A DNA stretch of 64,000 bases from Synechococcus sp. CBW1002 (lineage in GTDB: Bacteria > Cyanobacteriota > Cyanobacteriia > PCC-6307 > Cyanobiaceae), in NCBI RefSeq assembly GCF_015840915.1, contig NZ_CP060398.1:2480001-2544000 (forward strand). Direction: 5' to 3'. The position numbers and the translations under genes were made by a program. The notes below the pieces were generated by a model that was given only the letters and a program-made list of their open reading frames with translations, ran no database searches and was not told where the DNA came from. Below are positions 32,447-41,286 of the stretch, piece after piece (within the stretch, counting starts at the first letter, position 1; each line of letters begins with the position of its first letter).

Positions 32447-32673
32447 CAGCTCAGGACCAGCGCCTCTTCTCGCTCTTCCATGCGCCAGGCGGCGTACGCC
32501 AAAGCCTCATCGATGTCTGCCGCTTCCAGCTGCGGGTAGGCCTGCAGGATCCGCTCGCGGCTGCTGCCGCTGGCGATCAACCCCACGACCGTGCCCACCG
32601 TGATGCGCAGCCCGCGGATGCAGGGCTTGCCACCCATCACGGCGGGATCGTGGCTGATGCGGGGAAACGCCAT
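32446..32673 (-). CDS. DUF433 antitoxin
   Basis: A 75-residue protein: MAFPRISHDPAVMGGKPCIR, GLRITVGTVVGLIASG and ILQAYPQLEAADIDEALAYA, the typical DUF433 helix-turn-helix antitoxin that pairs with DUF5615. Coupled to the toxin gene by the TGATG overlap. Confidence 0.9.
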   Translation of the reverse strand: MAFPRISHDPAVMGGKPCIRGLRITVGTVVGLIASGSSRERILQAYPQLEAADIDEALAYAAWRMEEREEALVLS

Positions 32674-32731
32674 GGGCCAAGCGTAGGCAGAAGCCGCCAA
32701 CTTGCCCCCTTCAGGAGAGGGGCTGGGCAGC

Positions 32732-33739
32732 TCAGCCGGACTGAAGCTGGTGTTGCACCAGGAACGTCTCAATCCAGTCGTGGTGGCACTTCTGGTTGAT
32801 CCGATCGGCGATCGTCACCGCCTCCTCGGGCACCTGGAACCGCTTGCGGAAGGCCCGGGTGAGGCTCTCCAGCTGGGGGCGGGGGAGAGCCCGCAGCGTG
32901 CTGTGGAGGTGCTGGATCGTCTCGGCATCGAGGGGGATCTGGCCGCAGTCGGCGTGGGCTGATGGCGGTGGCGTCGGGTCCGTGGCTTGGGTGCGGCGCT
33001 GAGCAGCGGAGGCAGCGGCGGCGGCGGGAGAACCAGCCTCCGGCCGGCTCAGACAAGACCGCTGCCCACCAGGCCGCTGGGCCCCATCACCCTGGCCCGC
33101 TGCACTGCTGACCTCCCGCTGGCGCTTGTCATAGAGGGCAAGGCCAAACGGGTTCCCGAAGGTCATCAGGGCCCGCTTCATGGCATCGGTCTCGGCTTCC
33201 TTGAGGGCGGATTCATGGGCCTGGCCCAGGTCCACGTCGATGCCGTGGCCGGCACCGCTGCCCTCACGGATCAGGGGTGTCAGGCCACCGGCGGTGACGG
33301 TGACGCGGACGCGGGCGGTGTAGGTGACGCCCCAACCGGGCTTCTGGTCTCGGCTCGTGCCTCTGGCACCGATCAAGCGTTCGGCCTGGGCGACGCAGCG
33401 GACGGCCACGGTCTGGCGCTGCCAGCCATCGAAGCCAAAGATGCGGTTGGCTTCCGCGATCACCTGCCACCCCTCCAGATAGCTCACGCGGCTGCGGCCT
33501 TGCTCCCGCTGGCGGACGTTGGCCCGATCGAGGGGGGCGGAAAGAGCGGCGAGCTGCTCGGGGGAGAAGCCAGGGGGCTGGACCGAGACGGCGGCCGACG
33601 CGGATTCCGGCACGGATGGAGGGAGCGCCTCGCGTCGATCAGCGGAGCGGATCAGCTCCAGGGCTGAGGGGGGCCTCTGGACGGGACGTGGAGCAGCGGG
33701 CCGGCTGGCCCCGTTGGTGGAAGGAGCGGCGACGGTCAT
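32732..33739 (-). CDS. Rad52/Rad22-type single-strand annealing protein
   Basis: About 335 residues. The central part has the Rad52 fold signature (SYLEGWQVIAEANRIFGFDG, W, then RVRVTVTAGG, ESALKEAETDAMKRALMTFG, FGLALYD). A Pro/Ala-rich linker leads to a separate C-terminal helical domain (QHLHSTLRALPRPQLESLT, RINQKCHHDWIETFL). Such proteins anneal single strands during phage or plasmid recombination. Its neighbours upstream are Gp157 and a SLOG protein. A remnant of the same C-terminal domain lies at 53405-53545. Confidence 0.85.
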   Translation of the reverse strand: MTVAAPSTNGASRPAAPRPVQRPPSALELIRSADRREALPPSVPESASAAVSVQPPGFSPEQLAALSAPLDRANVRQREQGRSRVSYLEGWQVIAEANRIFGFDGWQRQTVAVRCVAQAERLIGARGTSRDQKPGWGVTYTARVRVTVTAGGLTPLIREGSGAGHGIDVDLGQAHESALKEAETDAMKRALMTFGNPFGLALYDKRQREVSSAAGQGDGAQRPGGQRSCLSRPEAGSPAAAAASAAQRRTQATDPTPPPSAHADCGQIPLDAETIQHLHSTLRALPRPQLESLTRAFRKRFQVPEEAVTIADRINQKCHHDWIETFLVQHQLQSG

Positions 33740-33825
33740 GGCGATGGAAGCAATGGTGTGAGGAGGAAGGAGAAGGAGCCCCGGCTGCCTGGCCGGAACC
33801 CCAGTTGCATGAGGCCTGTGGCTCC

Positions 33826-34446
33826 TCAGTGGATGCGCCAGGAGCGGCGGGAGATCAGCTGGGCGCCGGTGATCTGCTGGCCTGCCTTGAGAGCCGCCTT
33901 GATGGCGGTCTTGTCGGCCGAGAAGGTGGTTTTGACGCTGAGCCACTCGGGATCGAGCAGGGCCTCGTTCTCGATCTCGACCGCCTGTGACTTGCGGCTG
34001 CTGAGCTCGTGGTTGGGAAACGAGAAGCGGGTGGCCGTGGGCTGCAGCCTGGTGAGCACCAGAACCAGCGAGTCCTCGAGGGCATCCGCCCGAGAGGCAT
34101 CAGACCGGGAAAGCTCGGTGAGCCGCTTGGCCTGCTGCTGGCGGTAGGCGGCCTGGCCGCGCAGGTGCTCGATCACCCAGCAGGTGGCATCGGCTTTGGC
34201 GGCGAGGGCCTGCTTGTTGCCTTCTTCCGCCAGCAGGGCAGCCTCCAGCTCGGCGAGGGCCTGGGCGCGGCTGTCGTCGTCATCGGCTTCCAGCTGCTCG
34301 GCGAGCTGACCGATGGCGGTGGTGAGCTCCTGGGCCTCGATGCCCAGCTGCCAGAGCGAGCCGGACCGCTGCAGGGAGCAGGAAGGCCCGGCGGTCTGCG
34401 GGAGAGCTGGGGCGAGAGGTACGGCGGGGGCGGTGAGAACGGCCAT
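33826..34446 (-). CDS. Siphovirus Gp157-family protein
   Basis: A 206-residue protein: helical N-terminal half, then the Gp157 C-terminal block (FSFPNHELSSRKSQAVEIEN, DKTAIKAALKAGQQITGAQL, SRRSWRI). Gp157 proteins are phage-borne and thought to protect against host nucleases. It sits between the Rad52-like and SLOG genes in one direction. Confidence 0.85.
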   Translation of the reverse strand: MAVLTAPAVPLAPALPQTAGPSCSLQRSGSLWQLGIEAQELTTAIGQLAEQLEADDDDSRAQALAELEAALLAEEGNKQALAAKADATCWVIEHLRGQAAYRQQQAKRLTELSRSDASRADALEDSLVLVLTRLQPTATRFSFPNHELSSRKSQAVEIENEALLDPEWLSVKTTFSADKTAIKAALKAGQQITGAQLISRRSWRIH

Positions 34447-34497
34447 GGGGATGGGGATGTGAGGAGGGAACGGGAAGAACGGCGCGGCGACTGCCGC

Positions 34498-35019
34498 TCA
34501 GGCGGCGAGCGGCTCCGGCGAGAAGGGCGGCGGCACTTCCATCACCACCACCGGCACCGGCGAGCGGGAGGAGCAGCGGCGGGCCTGCTGGACGAGCGAA
34601 GCCGTGCCCGGCCCACCGGGGAAGGCGATCACCAGCACCGAGGCGCTGAAGGCAGGGGAGGTGTGGGCCTGGGCCTCGACCAGGGCCTGCTCCAGCAGAA
34701 GGCGATTGCGGATGGGCCCGGCAGCGCGGCCATGACGGCGCCAATCAGCGGCGAGGGCCTGGACCCGCCAGCCGAGCTGCTGGGCGGCACGGCCGATGGC
34801 GCGATCAGCACCACGGGCACCGCCATGCAGCAACAGATGGACAGGCCGGCCGCCAGAGCGCTGGAGGAGAGCAGAGGCGATGCGCTCCTGGGGCCAGACG
34901 AGATCACGGCCACCAGCGGCAACGATGACGACCGAGCGATGGGCCAACGCCGGCGGCGACAGGAGGCCAAGGGAAGGCAATGCAGCGGCCTGGGCCACTG
35001 CAGCAGAGGACAAGCTCAT
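34498..35019 (-). CDS. SLOG/DUF2493-type nucleotide-binding protein
   Basis: A 173-residue Rossmann-like protein with VVIVAAGGRDLVWPQERI, LLLHGGARGADRAIGRAA and VIAFPGGPGTASLVQQAR. This is the YspA/DprA-like SLOG pattern (DUF2493), found in phages and plasmids and possibly sensing nucleotide signals. First gene of the recombination operon. A TAGAAT -10-like element lies about 85 bases upstream, near a TTTGTACT half-site that recalls a LexA box. Confidence 0.75.
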   Translation of the reverse strand: MSLSSAAVAQAAALPSLGLLSPPALAHRSVVIVAAGGRDLVWPQERIASALLQRSGGRPVHLLLHGGARGADRAIGRAAQQLGWRVQALAADWRRHGRAAGPIRNRLLLEQALVEAQAHTSPAFSASVLVIAFPGGPGTASLVQQARRCSSRSPVPVVVMEVPPPFSPEPLAA

Positions 35020-35481
35020 GGCTACAGAGCAAACGAACGGGACAAGTTGTCCGAGGATTTCGTTGCCGCAGGCGATGGGCTCGTGGCCTTTGGCGCAGCT
35101 CTTATTCTACCAGTACAAACGCACTGAGCAGCGGGCAGAGTGGCTGCGGGGCAATGGATCTACGCAAAGCAGAGCTAGCCGCTGATGGATCGGCGAGCTG
35201 ATAAGCAAGGCCACCAGATTCAGCCCTGAATGCCCAGCTGGCCGCGCAGCCGCGCGAGGAAATCAGAGGCATCACCCCAGCCCCGTGCACGGGGCAACTT
35301 CCCGGGCACCGCAGCCGCGGGAGAGTAGCCATGCCTGCCCACCCCCACACCGGCCCCGGAGCGGAGGGCGGCGGCGGCTGGCCGATGCACGCCACGGCGC
35401 AGCCGTGGCACGCTGAAGGACGGCCGCTGTCGCACCGGGAGGTGCGCTCAACGAATCCGACCGGAGCCCAGTGGCGGTTGC
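35020..35481. other. Promoter region and gene-poor stretch
   Basis: Contains the probable promoter of the SLOG-Gp157-Rad52 operon (35090-35125). A weak minus-strand frame at 35220-35435 ends WGDASDFLARLRGQLGIQG; it may be a small gene or gene tail but has no other support. Confidence 0.4.
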
Positions 35482-35868
35482 TCAGCCCCAGGGAACGTCC
35501 AGGAACTCCACCAGCAGCACGCCTCGGTGGGTGCCATGGATCGTGACCAGTCCCGCCTTGGCAGCAAGCTCCATGCCAGGACGCTCCTTGCGGACCTGTT
35601 CGGCGGTAGCCAGCACCCGCACCCAGCCGCCGGTCATGAAGTCCTCGCTGCCTGTTTCAAAGACCTGCAGCCGGCGGTGCTGGTTGCTGTTGCGCTCGTA
35701 GTACAGGCCTCCACCGGTGGGGTCGGTTCCCTCTGCCCAGACCTGATCCACCATCAGCTTCCCGATCGCCAGTGGGTCCCGTGCCGCTGCGTCAATGGCC
35801 TCACCGTCAAGCACCAGCGGGTTGCCCGGGTCCTCACGGTTGTCAGAGATGATCAATCGGTCGCCCAT
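35482..35868 (-). CDS. Hypothetical protein
   Basis: A 128-residue protein from ATG 35868 (MGDRLIISDNREDPGNPL; an ATG at 35907 is also in frame). Segments such as YYERNSNQHRRLQVFETG and GLVTIHGTHRGVLLVEFLD look like a folded beta-rich protein. Family not recognised. Confidence 0.55.
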   Translation of the reverse strand: MGDRLIISDNREDPGNPLVLDGEAIDAAARDPLAIGKLMVDQVWAEGTDPTGGGLYYERNSNQHRRLQVFETGSEDFMTGGWVRVLATAEQVRKERPGMELAAKAGLVTIHGTHRGVLLVEFLDVPWG

Positions 35869-36351
35869 GAAAGGGTTCTCCTCAGCCCCTTCCTGTCGCG
35901 TGATCACGCCGCATGGGTCAATCCAGCGATGGTGCTCGTCAGTCTGGCTGCGGATCAGCTCTCAGCCCCAACCAGCGCCGGCTCAGCCATCTCCCCTGAA
36001 CCCTCTGATCCGGGTCTCAAGCAGGTCCCACGGCCCTCGAATTCCGTCCATCCATCACAGACCGTGAATGACGGTATAAAAGACGGTACAGACGGGGGCA
36101 CCCATCGTCCCAAGTCGTCCTATAGCAGTCGATCCGGTCCGTTGCACACGGACACCCTCTCCGTTTCAGGGTCCAAAACAGGGATTCCCCAGGGTTCCCG
36201 TGATGTCCCACTGATTCCCGAGACCCACTGCGCCGCCGTGGGTTTTCCGCTATCTGGGCGTCCCATGGCATCCCGGCAAAACCCAGGCAAGCAAAAAATT
36301 GTGGTGGTGTAATTGGTGGTGTAAAACCGGTGTGGTGGTGTAAGTGGAGTC
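35869..36351. other. Gene-poor junction before the integrase stub
   Basis: No gene seen. The stretch 36300-36345 has repeated GTGGTGGTGTAA-like units, and 36060-36110 carries ACGGTATAAAAGACGGTACA direct repeats. No tRNA or clear attachment site is visible. Confidence 0.4.
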
Positions 36352-36590
36352 TTGCCTCTAACCGACAAGGAGCTTCGCTGAATACCACAGCGATCTCGGC
36401 GCTGCCGAGTCTCGAACGGCGCTGGGCTGCTCCTGGAGGTCGACCCCGCCGGGGGGGGGAAGTACTTGTTCTGGTGGCACCGCTTCCCGCCCACCAAGGA
36501 CGGCCGACGGCAGGATCTGCGCATTGGGCCCTATCCCAGGATTTCGCTCAAGGCCGCCCGCGACATCCGCAATGAGCAGACATATCGTCT
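36352..36590 (+). pseudogene. N-terminal stub of a tyrosine integrase (DUF4102)
   Basis: Pieces in shifting frames read LPLTDKELR, GAGLLLEVDPAGGGKYLFW, HRFPPTKDGRRQDLRIGPYP and RISLKAARDIRNEQ, the arm-binding domain of P4-type integrases. A TGA after the first piece and a nine-G run break it, and everything after about residue 80 is gone. It marks the edge of a former mobile element. Confidence 0.75.
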
Positions 36591-36692
36591 CCATCTCATC
36601 GAGCCAGGGCCACACTCCTCGTTCATTCACTCAAGGAGTGGCCGTAGGCTGCAGCAATGGGACAGATGTCGGTCCGACCACTCGTCACGCAA

Positions 36693-37772
36693 CTACGCTT
36701 CAAGAAGATATTGCTTGAAGAATCGGGATATCGCTGCATAAGCCACCTCGCTGTCCACGAACATGCCGTGGAAGAAATAGAAGCCATGTGGCATGTCTTC
36801 GCAGACGAGATGTTCGACATTTGGATTGCCGGCTTCCCTGAGCTTTGCGACGAACGCACAATTGTCGTCCACGAGAGGATCAGCAGTGCCCGAGAGCACC
36901 AGGGTAGGCGGGAACGCGGAGAGATCGCCCCTGATTGGACTGACTTCGGGGTGGGACCAGTTTTCGTAGCTCACCGCATAAGCGCCACGAATATATCCCA
37001 TAAACGCCGTATCGTAGACAATGCCTCGAGGGGCAAGCTTCTGGAATGATGGGTATTGCTCGAAGAAGAAGTCGGTGATGGGGCACAGTAATAGCGCTGC
37101 CTCGGGTGGCTCGACGCCTCTGTTCCGTGCAGCAAGCGGAAGAGCAGCGGCGAAATTGCCGCCAGCTGAATCCCCAACAACGGCGATGCGATTCGGATCA
37201 CCGCCAATCTCCTCGCCGTGGGTGCGCATCCACTTCAGGACTTCGAGGCAGTCGTTGAGGCCAGAAGGGAACGGCCATTCAGGGGCAAGGCGGTAGTTGA
37301 CGCTCAAGACCACAAGCCCGTTTTCCGAGGCAATTCGACTTGTGATGTAGGCGGTATCCTCTGACTGGCCGACCGTGAAGCCGCCACCGTGGATGTAGAG
37401 CAACATCGCTTGGCGACCATGCGTGGCGGCACTCTTGTAAGTCTGACAGCGGATCGAACCGTCGGGTGACGGGAGGAAGATCTCCCCGACCTCAATTTTT
37501 GGATAGAGCTCTCCGGCTGCTGGTGGTAACAGTGTGGGATCGATTGAATGATCTTGGCCGACATAACCGGTACGCACCGGCTGGATCATGAGATCGCGCA
37601 ACGCGACTGGGGTGCGCATCGCGGCGAGCAGGTGATACAAGGGTGCCGCCGGGTCATCGGAATCGATCACTGACATGCCGGGGCCATCGGTGCGTTTGTC
37701 GACAGTGATGTTGCACTGGTGCATGAGGGGATCGTCTGCTGCCAATTGATACCAGAGGCTGAATGGTGCCAA
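36693..37772 (-). CDS. HSL-type alpha/beta hydrolase
   Basis: A 359-residue esterase/lipase of the hormone-sensitive-lipase group: LYIHGGGFTVG oxyanion motif, VVGDSAGGNFA nucleophile elbow, TADPLVDD acid and EDMPHGFYFF histidine. The catalytic triad is complete. Codon use and composition are clearly less GC-rich than the cyanobacterial genes around it, suggesting transfer. Substrate unknown. Confidence 0.85.
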   Translation of the reverse strand: MAPFSLWYQLAADDPLMHQCNITVDKRTDGPGMSVIDSDDPAAPLYHLLAAMRTPVALRDLMIQPVRTGYVGQDHSIDPTLLPPAAGELYPKIEVGEIFLPSPDGSIRCQTYKSAATHGRQAMLLYIHGGGFTVGQSEDTAYITSRIASENGLVVLSVNYRLAPEWPFPSGLNDCLEVLKWMRTHGEEIGGDPNRIAVVGDSAGGNFAAALPLAARNRGVEPPEAALLLCPITDFFFEQYPSFQKLAPRGIVYDTAFMGYIRGAYAVSYENWSHPEVSPIRGDLSAFPPTLVLSGTADPLVDDNCAFVAKLREAGNPNVEHLVCEDMPHGFYFFHGMFVDSEVAYAAISRFFKQYLLEA

Positions 37773-38829
37773 GTTTAAACCGACTCATCATGAATCAGGG
37801 CTACGAGCGAACGTAGTCATTGCAGGAGTACGAGCAGGAGAAAGTTGTGGTTTTCGGTTGCGTTCGGGGATTACCGACGACCAGGGTTCGCTGGCTGTGA
37901 CTGCGTGGAGATCCAACTGGCCGCAGTCTCCATGTTGAGCCAGAGAATCACCACTGAGGATGGTCCACTCAACCGGCCAGTCGGTTGGAGGGGGAGCAGG
38001 ACGAGCTCGGCAGATGACCGGCAGCTCTCTCCTCACGACCGAGGCAAGATGAACGCACTCGTATTGAGTCGGTCATCGTAGGCACGATGGGAGATGCAAG
38101 GCACGCAATCATTCTTCCGCAGCAGCTCGACTCGGTAGCATCTGATGACGACCATCCCGCGATGCGCCCTGATCTAGCCCCTGAATCGTCGCCTTGTGCC
38201 TGAGAGCATGAGCATCGTTCGCCCACAAAGAAGGCGAAATCAAAGCCCCTCGGTAAGCTTTGTCCATTCAAGAGAGAAGAACAACATTCACAGGCAGCAC
38301 GATTTGGATCTGCAGACGATCTCTAAGAAGTGACAGGAGCTCAAGTCGCGGAAGGTCTCGCGACTCAGTCATGCTTAGCTCCTGTTGTCATCCATTTAGA
38401 CTTATACCGTTTCTATTTCATTAGCCGAGTCGTGCCCGCCGCTCATTCTGCTGTTGGTACTGATGGCTGCTCACCTGATCACAGCCTAGACCCATAGACG
38501 GAGGGGTTGGTCTGCCAGCCCCGATCGTGGAGGGCTGGTGGCCCGCAATTCACGAGCACAACACTGTTGCAATGGGATCTTGCTTGGCTTGGATTCGCGC
38601 GCGTGCATCTGGCCATGGCAGAGCATTGATGACACCGTCTGCCACCTGACCCACGCGTCTGAGCTCGTCGGACACGGGATGCGCAATCCTCAGGTAATCC
38701 GCTGGATGCTGGTCTGTCCGGCCGTGGCAACAGGCTTGCTGATCTGCGCGATCCGAAGCGATGGTGCAGGGAAGCCTCAGCAACGACCCTGACTGCATAC
38801 ACTTTGGAGACAGGCACGATAGGCAAACC
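37773..38829. other. About 1 kb without recognisable genes
   Basis: Lies between two divergently oriented hydrolase genes. Mixed composition, AT-rich near 38370-38430. Open frames are short and have no protein-like bias. No repeats shared with the rest of the window were seen. Confidence 0.5.
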
Positions 38830-38886
38830 ATGCCGTACTAGAGGATTGGAGACCTTGATTTCTACTACCGGCAAATCGGCAGTGGG

Positions 38887-39618
38887 CCCGATGTGGTGAT
38901 GATCTCTGGGCTCAGCGCCGATCACCAAATGTGGGAGACAGCGCGATTGGCGACTGATTTTCGCGTCACCGTCTTTGACAACCGAGGTTGTGGGCAAAGC
39001 AGCATTCCCGAGGGGCCCTATCGACTGGAGATGCTGGCCCGGGACACGCTCGACTTGTGCGCAAAACTCGGTATCCACAAGACCCATCTCGTGGGCCACT
39101 CGATGGGTGGGCACATTGCTCAGATCATTGCGGCGACGGCTCCCGATTTTGTTGACCGACTTGTGATTGCTTGTAGCGAGCCAACATTCTCCGTGATCTC
39201 ACGGTTAGCGACAAGCCAGCAGATCGCCCTTTACGACTGGGGAGTACCGCTCGAGGTGAGGGCTAGAAACTATCTCCCAGTGCTGTTCTACATGCCCTTC
39301 CTCAAAGACAGCGAGAGGGTCGAAAGCTACATCCGATCTGTTGTCAGTCATCCTTATCCAATGACTCAACAGGGCTATGTTGCCCAGACCGAGGCCCTGC
39401 GCGTCTTCGACACACGAGCCCTCCTGAAGGAGATCCGTTGCCCTACGCGGATCATCGCTGCGGAGCATGACCTGCTCACCCCGATGGCTGGCTCTGAATT
39501 CCTCTGCAGGGAAATCCCAGGGGCCGAGCTGAGTGTGATTCCCGAAAGCGGCCATGGTGTCTTCATTGAGCGCCCTGAGATGTTTTATGGATTGATCCTG
39601 GAGTTCTTGAATGGTTGA
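38887..39618 (+). CDS. Alpha/beta hydrolase with a premature amber codon at its natural start
   Basis: About 243 residues with VMISGLSADHQMWETAR, DNRGCGQSS, LVGHSMGGHIAQII, AEHDLLTP and ESGHGVFIERP: a complete alpha/beta-hydrolase triad. The homologous reading begins upstream at 38830 (MPY, then a TAG at 38839-38841, then RIGDLDFYYRQIGSGPD in frame). Thus either translation restarts at GTG 38887, 38890 or ATG 38893, losing the first strand, or the gene is inactive, or the TAG is a sequencing error. Confidence 0.75.
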   Translation, partial: PDVVMISGLSADHQMWETARLATDFRVTVFDNRGCGQSSIPEGPYRLEMLARDTLDLCAKLGIHKTHLVGHSMGGHIAQIIAATAPDFVDRLVIACSEPTFSVISRLATSQQIALYDWGVPLEVRARNYLPVLFYMPFLKDSERVESYIRSVVSHPYPMTQQGYVAQTEALRVFDTRALLKEIRCPTRIIAAEHDLLTPMAGSEFLCREIPGAELSVIPESGHGVFIERPEMFYGLILEFLNG

Positions 39619-39720
39619 AGCGGATCATGGTGGCGATCCATCTGAACGTCAGCCTGGGGTTCCCCCGGTTTCAAGGACAAGTCGATAAGGGTCACGCCAT
39701 GACCATCAGACTGTCCATCG

Positions 39721-40230
39721 ATGACCAATCCATCCAGAACCAGACGTCGGTTTACGGCGCTACAGAAGGCTGAGGCCGTGGAGCTTTACCTGCAAGAGAG
39801 CCTTTCCTGCAACACCGTGGCCGAGCGGCTCGGCCGTCCCACCAGCAGCCTGGCTCGCTGGGTGCGGCAGGCCCGCATTGATCGGGGCCAGGCTGGCACC
39901 CGTGACTAAGGCCTGCTCACCAGTGAGGAGCGCACCGAGCTCAACCGGCTCCGCAAGGAGGTGCGAGAGCTCAGGAGGGAGAAGGATTTTTTCAGGCTGG
40001 CGGCAGCGCACATTGCCAGAGAGCAGTTGCCGCCGAAGGGTTTCGCCTGATCGACCAGCTGGCCACACGTCCCTCGGTGGCCTGGCTGTGCCGGCAGCTG
40101 GGAGTGGCCCGTAGCGGCGACTACGCCTGGCGACAACGGCAGGAGGCGCCGGGAAAGCGGGCGGCCGAGAACGCCGTGATCACCGCTGAGATCCAGGCGG
40201 TGTTCCATGGGCACCGCGGCTTCTACGGCT
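39721..40230 (+). pseudogene. IS3-family element, left part (orfA with nonsense codon, orfB start)
   Basis: orfA starts MTNPSRTRRRFTALQKAEAV with a helix-turn-helix (NTVAERLGRPTSSLARWV). It meets TAA at 39907-39909 and continues in the same frame as GLLTSEERTELNRLRKEVRE to 40050. orfB begins one frame over near 40034 (AEGFRLIDQLATRPSVAWLC) and is cut at FYG by the IS21 insertion; the rest resumes at 42857. The element cannot make its transposase. Confidence 0.85.
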
Positions 40231-40482
40231 GTCCCGTGTCAATCAGGTTGATGGCTTGTGCCAATCAGGTTGACCGGTGAGCCGGTTGAATTTTGCTGCG
40301 GCACCAGGCCTGAAATCCTGATGGGGCCTCGATCGTGCCCATGGCTGTCGTGGCGCGTCAATCAAGTTGTGGTTCTGGCCTCAATCTCATGGCGAGAGGG
40401 CCAGTTTTCGTGTCGCCGCCTTGGTTTTGCCGGGCTGGGCCGGTGTTGCCGTTGATCGTGGCGGCCATGACGTCCGCGTCAA

Positions 40483-41286
40483 TTACGTTGGCGGGTTGCT
40501 GGAATCCTTGGAAACCCTTGCGGCAGCTGCCTTCTGCCGGTAGCTCTCGCCCTTGATCCCGATGATGTGGCAGTGGTGCACCAACCGGTCCACCGCGGCC
40601 ACGGTCATCGATCCGCTCGGGAAGATGTCGTCCCACTCCCGGAACGGCTGGTTGCTGGTCACCAGCAGGGATTTCCGCTCGTAGCGGTGGCAGATCAGCT
40701 CAAACAGCACCGAGGTCTCCAGTTCGCTGCGGCGCACGTAGGAGATGTCGTCGATCACCAGCAGGGCATAGCGATCGAGCTTCTGGAGCATCGCCGGCAG
40801 GTCGTAGGCCGCCTTGGCCTTCTGCAGCAGCTGCACCAGCGTGGTGGCCGGGAAGAAGCGGCAGGCCTGGTCCTGCGCCGCCATTGCCATCGTGATGGCA
40901 ATGGCCAGGTGGGTCTTGCCCACACCGCTGGGACCAAACAGCAGCAGGTTCTCCGCCTGCAGGAGCCAGGTGGTCTGCCGCGTCAGGCCTTGGAGCTCCT
41001 GCCAGTGGTGGGGCTCGAGGTGCTGGTGGTCAAAGCCATCGAGACCTTTCTGCCACGGGAGATGGGCACCGCGCAGCAGGCGTTGCTGGCGGGCAATCTG
41101 CCGTTGTTCCAGTTCCTGCTCACAGAGGGCGTAGAGGAACTGGCCCGGGCTCCAGCCCTGGGCATCAGCCTGATCGGCCAGCGGCTGCCAGTGACTGCGG
41201 AAGCGCGCCAGTTTCAGCTGTTTGAGCAGGAGCGGCAGCGCCGCTTCCACCGCCGCAGAGCGCGGGCATGGGGACGAGGTGGTCAT
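40483..41286 (-). CDS. istB: IS21 helper ATPase IstB
   Basis: A 267-residue AAA+ protein with FGPSGVGKTHLAIAI (Walker A), LLVIDDISYVRR (Walker B) and TSNQPFREWDDIF, the IstB signature. It assists IstA in target capture. Overlaps istA by about 120 bases in another frame. Confidence 0.95.
   Translation of the reverse strand: MTTSSPCPRSAAVEAALPLLLKQLKLARFRSHWQPLADQADAQGWSPGQFLYALCEQELEQRQIARQQRLLRGAHLPWQKGLDGFDHQHLEPHHWQELQGLTRQTTWLLQAENLLLFGPSGVGKTHLAIAITMAMAAQDQACRFFPATTLVQLLQKAKAAYDLPAMLQKLDRYALLVIDDISYVRRSELETSVLFELICHRYERKSLLVTSNQPFREWDDIFPSGSMTVAAVDRLVHHCHIIGIKGESYRQKAAAARVSKDSSNPPT

Noticed and set aside
36352-36590. Integrase stub as evidence of a tRNA-integrated island
   Set aside because: The integrase is broken and no tRNA or attachment-site repeat could be found nearby.
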